This document shows positions 18,219 to 25,782 of a stretch of DNA of 52,690 nucleotides, in pieces (position 1 is the first letter of the stretch; every line of letters starts with the position of its first letter). The position numbers were made by a program, and so were the translations under genes. This stretch comes from Actinomycetes bacterium (lineage in GTDB: Bacteria > Actinomycetota > Acidimicrobiia > Acidimicrobiales > Bog-793), in assembly GCA_021829645.1 (NCBI GenBank), contig JAKBPI010000013.1:1-52690 (forward strand), read 5' to 3'. The notes under the pieces are model-generated. The model searched no databases and had not been told where the DNA came from. It was given only the letters and a program-made list of their open reading frames with translations.

Positions 18219-18322
18219 GATATTTGTAGATTTGGAGCGGTTTTTTGAAATTTCATAAAAAAACTTTGGTAAACATGCATATGCCTAAAATGAAGTCAAT
18301 ATTTTTGAGTAGGTTGTAAACT

Positions 18323-19729
18323 ATGTCTCGTCGCATTGATATCGAAATAACAAGTTTGCGCTCCGATGGGAGCTGGACATGGCGTGCAGCAGGAGCTCTG
18401 CAGCCAAAAGGTGTCGCTGACGCTATACCTTTACCCAGTGACACCAAGCCGGGAAGTGTACTCCGGGCTGAAGTCGACACCGACTTAGACGGTGTTTGGA
18501 TAAGACAACTGCTTCCTGTTAAAACATCTTCCCCAAAGCCAGCAACTTTAGAAATGGCAGCCAAGCAGCAGGATGGTGGTGTCACCGTACAATTGGCCCC
18601 CAAGGGAAGAGATAAGGCTAGGCCGCGTCGCTCCACAGACGAGAGAAGGTCATCAGCAGACAGCTCCGGGCCGGGCAAAACATCCGGCAGACCTCCCCGT
18701 AACGTATCTTCGCGGGAAAGCGCGTCAGATAAACCCAGGAGACGACCACCAAGAGAGACGGAGCTTCGCTCTGCATCGACCGATGCACAAAGCATTGACG
18801 AAGAAAAATCGGTTCGGCAAAAAGAAAAAGGGGCTTCTCGTAAAGCACCGCATACCCCAAGGCAAAAAGCAGTACGTCTTAACCCCCAGCACAAACATTT
18901 GGATGCCCTATATCAGAAACTTTCTGCCGAAGAAATACCGGTCGCAGAAAAGTTAGCTGCCGGCGGTATGCCTAATTTGCGCCGCGCTCTTCAACAGGAG
19001 AAGGACCTTGCCAAGCAAGAAGGTCGGTTAGGACTTTCAGAGGACGCCATATTACAAATAGCAGAAAGAATACATTCCGATGTCAAAGAAGCTGTTTGGA
19101 GGGATAGGGCAGACGCGGCGATTCTGATTTTGGACCATATTTCGCTGCATGACCTACGAGCAGTTGTCTCTCAGGCTGTTCCCAGAGACGACGAAGGACA
19201 CGAATTGTTACAGCGGCTGAGAACATCCCTCTCAGAAAGACTGGAAAAGCTTCGCAATAAGTGGGAAGCCGATATCGCCCACTCTTTGGATACCAATAAA
19301 ACATTACAGGCTTTGCGTCTCTCCGCAAAACCACCGGAGCCGACGGCAAAACTTACTGCGGCTTTGGCAACCAGACTGGCAGAAAACGTAAGCGCTGCTA
19401 TGACCTCTGATATATCACCAGAACGTTGGATAGCGCTTGTAGAAGCCGCCGCCTCATCGCCCATCAAAAGACTTGTTAAACCGATAGGAATCCCCGATCA
19501 CGTTGAGGTCAAAAAAGAAGCTGTCAAAGAATTGGGTAGAATTCCCTCTTTGGCACATCTGCTTGGGGTTGCCATGCCTCCGCCACCCGGACCTCCAAGC
19601 GTTCACCATAACGACCATCACCAAAAATCAGAAAATACCAACGGAGCTCTCCAGGGAACAAAAGCTTCGCAAAATACCGTGGAAGCGGAAAAAGAAGTTA
19701 CGGAGAATTCCACAGGCATTCCGGAATAG
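18323..19729 (+). CDS. Conserved-looking hypothetical protein, basic disordered linker with helical C-terminal half
   Basis: The 468-residue protein has three parts. Residues 1-75 form a compact, beta-rich-looking domain (IDIEITSLRSDGSWTWRAAG, then VLRAEVDTDLDGVWIRQLLP). Residues about 95-185 are a highly basic, Arg/Ser/Pro-rich disordered segment. Residues about 190-425 are predicted helical (PQHKHLDALYQKLSAEEIPV, IAERIHSDVKEAVWRDRADA, LLQRLRTSLSERLEKLRNKW) and end in a Pro-rich tail. The basic linker suggests nucleic acid or ribosome contact. I do not recognise a named family; a similar layout occurs in Acidimicrobiia hypotheticals. It has its own terminator and appears monocistronic. Confidence 0.8.
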   Translation: MSRRIDIEITSLRSDGSWTWRAAGALQPKGVADAIPLPSDTKPGSVLRAEVDTDLDGVWIRQLLPVKTSSPKPATLEMAAKQQDGGVTVQLAPKGRDKARPRRSTDERRSSADSSGPGKTSGRPPRNVSSRESASDKPRRRPPRETELRSASTDAQSIDEEKSVRQKEKGASRKAPHTPRQKAVRLNPQHKHLDALYQKLSAEEIPVAEKLAAGGMPNLRRALQQEKDLAKQEGRLGLSEDAILQIAERIHSDVKEAVWRDRADAAILILDHISLHDLRAVVSQAVPRDDEGHELLQRLRTSLSERLEKLRNKWEADIAHSLDTNKTLQALRLSAKPPEPTAKLTAALATRLAENVSAAMTSDISPERWIALVEAAASSPIKRLVKPIGIPDHVEVKKEAVKELGRIPSLAHLLGVAMPPPPGPPSVHHNDHHQKSENTNGALQGTKASQNTVEAEKEVTENSTGIPE

Positions 19730-19740
19730 AAAAATACTAC

Positions 19741-19781
19741 CGGCAAATACAACACCATTTTGTATGGCGTGGTATTTGCCG
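19741..19781. terminator. Bidirectional hairpin terminator
   Basis: CGGCAAATAC (19741-19750) pairs exactly with GTATTTGCCG (19772-19781), and the inner bases extend the stem imperfectly. It sits between the convergent ends of the gene at 18323 and the GNAT gene, and is followed on the + strand by a T-rich stretch. Confidence 0.7.
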
Positions 19782-19806
19782 TAAAGTGTTTTAAACCAAA
19801 GTATTT

Positions 19807-20328
19807 TTAAACCGTATCAATGTCTTTGAACATCAGTATCGACCTGGCTTTATAGCCATTCGCTTCTAAGAATACTTTGGTCTCCCTTTTTCCGGGCAAA
19901 GCCGGAATATCGATACCGATACAAGATTTTCTAGTAGCCCACTTAGTTATGAGCTGCAAAATAGCGCTGCCTATACCGTGTCCCCGCGAATTTTTTTCTA
20001 CATACAGTAACTCTACATGAGCTATGTTGAAGTTATGGATCTTCACAACCCTAATGAAGGCCACACCGACAGGCGTATCGTTACTGACACCGACAAACCA
20101 GTGATAATTTAACTCATAATTATCATTTTCCAGTTTACCGCTAGAGAGAGCGGTGAGCTCTGGGTCAAGTCCCATACAGCCACTGTCGGGTAAACCGACC
20201 AGTAAGGCTCCTCCCCTTTCGGGGTTCAATTCGTCTACCGCCATACGACAGAGGGTGGAAATAGCCAATACATCTTTTGGTTTTGCCCGTCTTGCTATAA
20301 TATTTGTCGAATTGTCGGAATTGGTCAT
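19807..20328 (-). CDS. GNAT-family N-acetyltransferase
   Basis: This 173-residue single-domain protein shows the GNAT acetyl-CoA-binding motif A: LLYVEKNSRGHGIGSAILQL, with the RGHGIGS pyrophosphate loop at about residues 125-131. The upstream HWFVGVSNDTPVGVAFIRVV fits motif D. It would transfer an acetyl group from acetyl-CoA to an unknown amine. It is the last gene of a three-gene leftward cluster in which each junction is a four-base ATGA overlap. Confidence 0.82.
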   Translation of the reverse strand: MTNSDNSTNIIARRAKPKDVLAISTLCRMAVDELNPERGGALLVGLPDSGCMGLDPELTALSSGKLENDNYELNYHWFVGVSNDTPVGVAFIRVVKIHNFNIAHVELLYVEKNSRGHGIGSAILQLITKWATRKSCIGIDIPALPGKRETKVFLEANGYKARSILMFKDIDTV

Positions 20329-20888
20329 AAGTCACCTTGATTCAAAGATTGCAGCAGATGGTCAATTCTGGCAATAATTGTTCGCCTTGCCCTTTTATGA
20401 AGCTCATAATCGTAGAGCGTTTGTAACTCATTGCGCTCCAAAGAACTCAACTTTTTGATAATTTGACTAGCCGCCAACGTATCGTAGCCACGGATCGGCA
20501 AATCGGATTCCAAAGTGGCGTTTTTCTTATTTGCGATACCAGCATCATTTTGCTCGGCTAAAGCGACGACATCATCAGACAAAGTATTGGAATTGGCTAT
20601 CTCTGTCGTCGAGGTCTTAGGTGTCTCCGGCACGATAGTCTCAACTTGAGACGGAGGCAAAGTAACAGAGGAGATAATCTTACCTGTTTTTCGCTTAGCA
20701 GCTATAACTGCAAACTGGCCTATGAGCTTAGCAGAATTACCTGATGAGGTTAGTTCTTGGGATTTTTGTGATATTTTTGTCGAAACATTATCAGTATATT
20801 TTGTAACAAGTCCAATCGGAGCATAAAATACTACATCCGCAAGCAGTGTCTTGATATCCCGATACCTCATTGCAGGTCTATGGCTCAT
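20325..20888 (-). CDS. Hypothetical protein with conserved helical C-terminus
   Basis: The 187-residue protein has a short N-terminal segment (YRDIKTLLADVVFYAPIGLV) that could lie at a membrane or pack as a helix, then a polar, disordered middle. Its C-terminus (IRGYDTLAASQIIKKLSSLE followed by LQTLYDYELHKRARRTIIARI) resembles a motif found at the ends of many actinobacterial hypotheticals, where a gYd-L-a-qii-kL pattern precedes a YE-xH-kRRTII helix. The function is unknown. Overlapping start and stop codons join it to both neighbours, suggesting that the products act together or are made in fixed ratio. Confidence 0.75.
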   Translation of the reverse strand: MSHRPAMRYRDIKTLLADVVFYAPIGLVTKYTDNVSTKISQKSQELTSSGNSAKLIGQFAVIAAKRKTGKIISSVTLPPSQVETIVPETPKTSTTEIANSNTLSDDVVALAEQNDAGIANKKNATLESDLPIRGYDTLAASQIIKKLSSLERNELQTLYDYELHKRARRTIIARIDHLLQSLNQGDL

Positions 20889-21448
20889 ATGCAGTCCCGG
20901 CAGATTATCCGCTTTTTATCAGCCAACTGTATTTGCTTTTTAACCAAAAAACAAGACTGACAAACGAATTCGTCAGGCTGCTTTGGCAGTACCTGATCCA
21001 GTTCGTCACCTCCGTCATCTTGGGATTCAAAATCATCGTCTTCTGAGTCATCCACGACCAAACGTTCTTTGAGAATTTCGTCCAAGCTGGATTCTTGTTC
21101 TTCTTTTATATCGTCGTCTTCATCATCTTCATCATCTTCCTCATGTGAAGATGTATCCTCATCCTGATTATCGGAAGCCAGAGATCTTTTTTTAGAAGAA
21201 GATTTTCTCTTTGGTATCTCAACATCTACATCTTCTACATCCAGGAGATCGATGTCATCCGCTAAATCAAGGTCATCCACACCATCTATTTCACCTAGAT
21301 CTTCTAAATCTTCCAGTTCGTCTTCGAGATCAATGACATCTATATCTTCTATGTCGTCAAGATCTTCTAAATCTTCCAGTTCGTCTTCGAGATCTAAATT
21401 ATCAATGTCGTCTGAATCATGATTGAGATCGTCATCAAACACGCTCAT
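20885..21448 (-). CDS. Highly acidic protein with C-terminal DUF4193-like zinc ribbon
   Basis: Of 187 residues, the first 150 or so are extremely rich in Asp and Glu. They contain a duplicated block (DLEDELEDLEDLDDIEDIDV, then DLEDELEDLEDLGEIDGVDD) encoded by near-identical DNA at about 21298-21331 and 21359-21392. The last 35 residues (DEFVCQSCFLVKKQIQLAD, then CRDC) form a four-cysteine zinc ribbon like that of actinobacterial DUF4193 proteins, which also carry acidic N-termini. The family function is not established; acidic tails with zinc ribbons are compatible with binding RNA polymerase or a basic partner. It heads the three-gene overlapping cluster. Confidence 0.8.
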   Translation of the reverse strand: MSVFDDDLNHDSDDIDNLDLEDELEDLEDLDDIEDIDVIDLEDELEDLEDLGEIDGVDDLDLADDIDLLDVEDVDVEIPKRKSSSKKRSLASDNQDEDTSSHEEDDEDDEDDDIKEEQESSLDEILKERLVVDDSEDDDFESQDDGGDELDQVLPKQPDEFVCQSCFLVKKQIQLADKKRIICRDCI

Positions 21449-21675
21449 TATATTGTCTCCTACACTACTTTCCGCTAAAAATTGGTATTACATAAGTTTG
21501 ATCAACCAAAACTCCACACCCTATTACCATACGGCAAATATTGGCCTTTCAATCATATTTTTTATAATTTCAAAGCCATTATTGACTACCTGGTTTCAAG
21601 GGTTTCTTAGGGATTTTCTTCAAATTGACATCTGGCGAATTTCCGGATGTGACATGAATGATTTTGAATCATACA

Positions 21676-23319
21676 CTATGTGTTAGGTGTGTTATCAATT
21701 TGGCTTTCCGATCTTTTTTCGGCTTCAAGTCTGCCTATTTTAACTTCTGAAAAATCCACGTACTCGATCGCAGAAGCTATAAGATCATGCCCTGCTTCGT
21801 CTTGAATCAATCTGTGCATCTCTTGAGCTACATATCGATAATTGGGGTGGCCTTGGGGCGATGACCTCAACTCAATAAGATGCATGGCTTCCCGGGCATT
21901 CAGCTCAAGCCTATAGCGAATATTGGTAGCCATAGGTAGAGCATAGATTGCCTGTACAGGGAAAAAATCTCGTAAGGCAACGTGGAGGTCGGCTAAAATT
22001 TGAATCGATTCCAAGTATAAATCGTTCAAGCCTGCTTGTATAATTTCTGGTGGAATATGAAACCCCAATTGCGGATTAGGATCCTGCCACTCTATTGTCA
22101 ACATTCTGTGACGCTGTAGGTCTCTGAAAGCTCCGTAATCCGAGATTACTTCAAAGTTATATGCAGTACTCTCGAAAGCTCGCCCTGGCTTATGACGACG
22201 ATTGGAACGGTCACCGACATAAGACTTAAATATCTGCCTCATTTCCTCTTGGTCGAGAGGCAGTATCGCTCGTATCTCGTCACTGCTCAAATCTGTAGTA
22301 GAAAACAAAATGGCTTCCACTACCCTGTCTTGTCCATCGGGATCATAGCTGACCAAATCCACACTTGGCCGAGAAGTCATGATCACATCGTCACTATAGG
22401 ACTCCGATGGACGATCGCTACCAACAACTTTCCCCACCGCATTTTTAGTTGCACCCCTGCAGTCAGCGATGTAGGTCATCCATACCCCGCCTCTGTCAGC
22501 TCTATCAACCCGAGATAAAAAGTCAGGTATAACTTTCATAAGTTCTGTTTTGACCATCTCTCCGTAAGAGCGGGCTTCCGGAAGATCGCTTGACAGCATG
22601 CGCAAAAGCAATTGTTCGAATGCTTGTCCGCTGGCATATATACCCATATTAGAAACCGTACCTATCGGCAAAATACCTCTCAATAGGTCCAAGGCGAGAG
22701 CCCTTATTGCACGTAATTCAGGCTTCGTGACCGTACTCTCCCCTTCCGGGAAATAAGTACTCAGCAGGTATTCTTCTGCTTTTTTATACAGTTCTCCATA
22801 TATTTCAAAAACGCGATTCATGTCTTGCACATATCGATCTGCCAGAGTAGAATTCATGATATCCGGGTCTTTGTAGTATCGATATTCCCCAGAGGAAAGA
22901 GGCATGTCGTAACGAATATATCTTGTAGATTGCTCAAGATATGACATGAGCCTTCCACGCTCTAAAATCTTTGTCAAGAAATTAGATACCTGCTCACAAG
23001 CCAGATGGACACCGCCAAGTTGTGCAACAGAATCATCACCGTATTCAAAAAATACGGTTTCGTACAATTTTTCTGCTCTTTCGACACCGATCTTTACGGC
23101 AGAAATCTCAGATTCGTCAATAGCTAAATTGTCGGCAAACTCATCTAAAAAAAGCCTTCTCAAGCTTTTTCCTGACCGTGAGTAACGGGCAAAAAGTGCT
23201 CCTTTGACAACTTCTGGTAAGTTGACAAGAGCAAACACTGGCCCTTCCAAATTGGTAAAGTACGGCCTTAACTTACTCTTTTCCTCTTCGGTAAAAAATT
23301 CCGATGCGTACATTGACAT
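21676..23319 (-). CDS. thyX: ThyX-family protein, two-domain form (FAD-dependent thymidylate synthase-like)
   Basis: At 547 residues this is about twice the length of classical ThyX. The first half contains a ThyX signature: R121-G-R123, seven residues, then S131 in RGRLMSYLEQSTRY (consensus RHRxxSxNEQSxRY, with Gly replacing His), preceded by YGDDSVAQLGGVHLACEQ. The second half repeats the fold, with RHRMLTIEW at 403-411 but no matching serine, and with the C-terminal LELNAREAMHLIELRSSPQG resembling the ThyX NxRExxHxxxLR region. ThyX makes dTMP from dUMP using methylene-THF, NADPH and FAD. Whether this form is catalytic cannot be told from the sequence; no thyA is in the window. Confidence 0.8.
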   Translation of the reverse strand: MSMYASEFFTEEEKSKLRPYFTNLEGPVFALVNLPEVVKGALFARYSRSGKSLRRLFLDEFADNLAIDESEISAVKIGVERAEKLYETVFFEYGDDSVAQLGGVHLACEQVSNFLTKILERGRLMSYLEQSTRYIRYDMPLSSGEYRYYKDPDIMNSTLADRYVQDMNRVFEIYGELYKKAEEYLLSTYFPEGESTVTKPELRAIRALALDLLRGILPIGTVSNMGIYASGQAFEQLLLRMLSSDLPEARSYGEMVKTELMKVIPDFLSRVDRADRGGVWMTYIADCRGATKNAVGKVVGSDRPSESYSDDVIMTSRPSVDLVSYDPDGQDRVVEAILFSTTDLSSDEIRAILPLDQEEMRQIFKSYVGDRSNRRHKPGRAFESTAYNFEVISDYGAFRDLQRHRMLTIEWQDPNPQLGFHIPPEIIQAGLNDLYLESIQILADLHVALRDFFPVQAIYALPMATNIRYRLELNAREAMHLIELRSSPQGHPNYRYVAQEMHRLIQDEAGHDLIASAIEYVDFSEVKIGRLEAEKRSESQIDNTPNT

Positions 23320-23395
23320 ACGCCTAGATTAGAACAAAAATAACAGACATGTTATTATCATGATTTACAAATACCATCCCGGGATAAGAATTCAC

Positions 23396-24238
23396 CTAAG
23401 CTACGATTTTTTTACGACGTAAAATAATTTTTCCGATCACAATTGCTACTTCATAAAACACAAGTAACGGAATAGCCATAGCAAACATCGAGAACGGGTC
23501 AGAACTTGGAGTTACGATAGCAGCCACCAAAACGATCAATACTATTGCCGGTCTCCTCCAAGCAGAAAGTCGTTCCGGTGAGATCACCTTAGCCATTTCT
23601 AATGCAACTAAAAAAACAGGGAATTCAAACGTGACTCCAAAAATGGCCATAAGTGCCAAAATCAGAGAGAGATATTTCTGAGGAGTATAGAGGTCCTTTA
23701 TCCCTGGCCCGCTGGCGGAGTTCAAAAACCCCAATGCATGAGGAAAAGTAAGCCAGGCTACGTAAGCCCCAAAAATAAACAGGACGGCAGCGGAAACAGA
23801 AAATGCAACCGCCACATGTCTCTCATTTGATTTTAATCCGGGTGTTACAAAACGCCAAATTTGGTAACAGATTACAGGGAGAGCCAACAAAAATGCTGCA
23901 TAAGCCGACGTATTCAACCTAATAGTAAATCCGTCGAGTGGGCCCTGTACGTATAGTCCGCATCGCTGAACAGAATGAACAATAGTTCTGCAGTAGGGGG
24001 TTTCCAGAAAAGAAAGAATACGCGGATACAAAAAATAAGCGAGAATAGCCATGATGACATAAACCACAACCGAAATGATTAAACGCCACCTCAACTCCGC
24101 CAGATGTTCCCTGATAGTCATGGAATCGGGGTGTTTAAATTTAGAAGAAAATTTGGAGCTCATCTGACGCGATGAATTATCCGGTATGCCCTCCATGAGG
24201 ATATCTTTATCGCTTTTGGTTATTTCGGCATCAGACAT
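23396..24238 (-). CDS. tatC: Twin-arginine translocase subunit TatC
   Basis: The 280-residue protein has six predicted membrane helices and TatC signatures: TIREHLAELRWRLIIS at the N-terminus (the Tat-signal contact region), the FLETPYC loop, and the FEFPVFLVALEMAKVIS segment. TatC recognises RR signal peptides and exports folded proteins with TatA. A 44-residue polar N-terminal extension precedes the core. It lies 23 bases downstream of tatA on the same strand, so the two are co-transcribed. Confidence 0.94.
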   Translation of the reverse strand: MSDAEITKSDKDILMEGIPDNSSRQMSSKFSSKFKHPDSMTIREHLAELRWRLIISVVVYVIMAILAYFLYPRILSFLETPYCRTIVHSVQRCGLYVQGPLDGFTIRLNTSAYAAFLLALPVICYQIWRFVTPGLKSNERHVAVAFSVSAAVLFIFGAYVAWLTFPHALGFLNSASGPGIKDLYTPQKYLSLILALMAIFGVTFEFPVFLVALEMAKVISPERLSAWRRPAIVLIVLVAAIVTPSSDPFSMFAMAIPLLVFYEVAIVIGKIILRRKKIVA

Positions 24239-24261
24239 AAATTACGGTTTTCAATCCCGCC

Positions 24262-24822
24262 TCAATTGGAACTTGGGTCATAGAAGCCACTACCGGCGAT
24301 AAAAATGTTTTCTTCTGTATCTTCAGAAAGATTTTGGTTGTCATCTGAATATAAACTTTCCTTATCGTGATCGCGTATTGGTCTGTTAGCACCGCTGACA
24401 GACTTCACACTTATCAAATCACTTTCAGATGGCTCATTTACCCCCGCACCATTGCCACCCGGAGAAATATCTTGAACCGGACTTATGCTAGCACCGTCAG
24501 GACCCTGCGTGGCCTTATTGATATTATCGCTTGTTCCCCTTTCCTCCTCAAAAAGGAACGACTGAATCGAACCCGTTTTATAAGAAGGGAGTTCAGAGCC
24601 TGTGAAGTCCTTGAATCCGGATTTCAGTTCCCCCAGCGTGCTATCTCGTATTTCGTGCCATTTTTTTACCAGATAGGCGATCTGCTTCGCAATTTGCGGT
24701 AGCTTATCAGGGCCGAAAACTATGACAGCTACTACAAAAACAAAAAGTAATTTTTCCGGATCCAAGCTGCCAAACACCGCACTCAGTATAGCAAAAGAAG
24801 GACTTATGGCGGCTTCCCTCAT
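24262..24822 (-). CDS. tatA: Twin-arginine translocase subunit TatA/TatB
   Basis: The protein has a single N-terminal membrane helix (LLFVFVVAVIVFGPDKLPQI), with the conserved FGPDKLP hinge followed by an amphipathic helix (AKQIAYLVKKWHEIRDS) and a long polar tail of about 110 residues. This is the TatA/TatB layout; the long tail and the KWHEIRDSTLGELKSGF region lean towards TatB. I prefer the ATG at 24822 over an upstream GTG at 24831. It forms an operon with tatC. A second TatA-type gene is probably elsewhere. Confidence 0.88.
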   Translation of the reverse strand: MREAAISPSFAILSAVFGSLDPEKLLFVFVVAVIVFGPDKLPQIAKQIAYLVKKWHEIRDSTLGELKSGFKDFTGSELPSYKTGSIQSFLFEEERGTSDNINKATQGPDGASISPVQDISPGGNGAGVNEPSESDLISVKSVSGANRPIRDHDKESLYSDDNQNLSEDTEENIFIAGSGFYDPSSN

Positions 24823-25019
24823 GTAATACACTTTTTAATATATTGTAAAGACTTACCGGAGAAGCTCTACCAAATATCTAAATTTTTCTACAACTGACTG
24901 ACATGCCGATTTGGTGCGGTTTGGGTCAAATGTGTGAGTTGAAACTCGTTTTGCATGATGCGCCTATCATGTTTTATTCACTAAAAACCGAGAAGAGATT
25001 CGGCACCTTACTTATAGAT

Positions 25020-25054
25020 TTACAGAGTATGTTTTTGAGATACATACTCTGTAA
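25020..25054. terminator. 13-bp hairpin downstream of tRNA-His
   Basis: TTACAGAGTATGT (25020-25032) pairs exactly with ACATACTCTGTAA (25042-25054) around a nine-base loop. It lies 31 bases past the 3' end of the leftward tRNA-His gene, so it is a likely terminator. The rest of the 24832-25085 gap shows nothing recognisable. Confidence 0.5.
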
Positions 25055-25085
25055 CTGTTTAGTCTAGATACTTACAGGGGCGAAA

Positions 25086-25163
25086 TGGGGTGATCGACGG
25101 GATTTGAACCCGCGGCCTCTAGGGCCACAACCTAGCGCTCTAACCAGCTGAGCTACGACCACC
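25086..25163 (-). tRNA. tRNA-His (anticodon GTG)
   Basis: On the minus strand the gene folds as a full cloverleaf: acceptor GTGGTCG with CGATCAC (one G-T pair), anticodon loop TTGTGGC giving anticodon GTG, and T-arm GCGGGTTCAAATCCCGT. The extra 5' G (position -1, base 25163) opposite discriminator C73 marks a histidine tRNA. The CCA end (25088-25086) is encoded. Confidence 0.95.
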
Positions 25164-25248
25164 ATCTTGTGTTTATTATACTAGCAAGTCTTTTATCAAA
25201 TATGGATCCTGACGATCTTTCTGGAAGAAAATATTGACCTTGGCAGTC

Positions 25249-25632
25249 TTAAAATATCTGAGTTTCATCCAAACACACACAAAACTCATTTCCCTCAATG
25301 TCTAGCATAATCTGCCACAATCCGCCTTCGGAACCGGTTTCTATCTCACCCTTACGGGATGCTCCTAACTCAAGAAGTTCGTTTACCTTTGCTTCCAGAT
25401 TCTTTACATAGATGTCTAAGTGGAAAGAATTCTTCCCTTTGGATTTATCAGGCACTTTTTGTATAAATACGACCGGCATTGATTTTTTGGGTGGCACAAG
25501 GTCCAAATAGATGCCGGCGCTATCTAGATCCCCTACTTGATACCCGAGAGCTTTGGACCAAAATTCAGCCATTTTGTAAGTATCTAGCGCATCTATGCCT
25601 ACTTCTATTCTGCAAAAAGGTATGTTTGCCAT
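25249..25632 (-). CDS. VOC-family (glyoxalase/dioxygenase superfamily) protein
   Basis: The 127-residue protein has the paired beta-alpha-beta-beta-beta modules of the vicinal-oxygen-chelate fold: IPFCRIEVGIDALDTYKMAE with FWSKALGYQVG in the first half, and NSFHLDIYVKNLEAKVNELL with LDIEGNEFCVC at the end. The actinobacterial glyoxalase-like group often has these features and can act on unknown small molecules. Candidate metal ligands include the His in SFHLDIYV and the Glu in EGNEFCV. No substrate can be inferred. It stands alone between tRNA-His and a divergent MFS gene. Confidence 0.8.
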   Translation of the reverse strand: MANIPFCRIEVGIDALDTYKMAEFWSKALGYQVGDLDSAGIYLDLVPPKKSMPVVFIQKVPDKSKGKNSFHLDIYVKNLEAKVNELLELGASRKGEIETGSEGGLWQIMLDIEGNEFCVCLDETQIF

Positions 25633-25782
25633 GGCTTTATAAAATACCTGTTGATAGTATCAAGATGATTACCTATACAATTATAGTACAAAAGTAAAAT
25701 TGTAATATAGAGTCAGTTAGCCATCTATTACAAAAGGCTTGCCGTAAAATGATTTTGATATACAACATAAGCGGAGAATTTC

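Noticed and set aside
18253-18894. Long leftward open frame of 213 codons opposite the hypothetical gene at 18323
   Set aside because: It is the antisense shadow of the basic, codon-biased linker; it has no family similarity and the opposite gene has a better start, composition and terminator.
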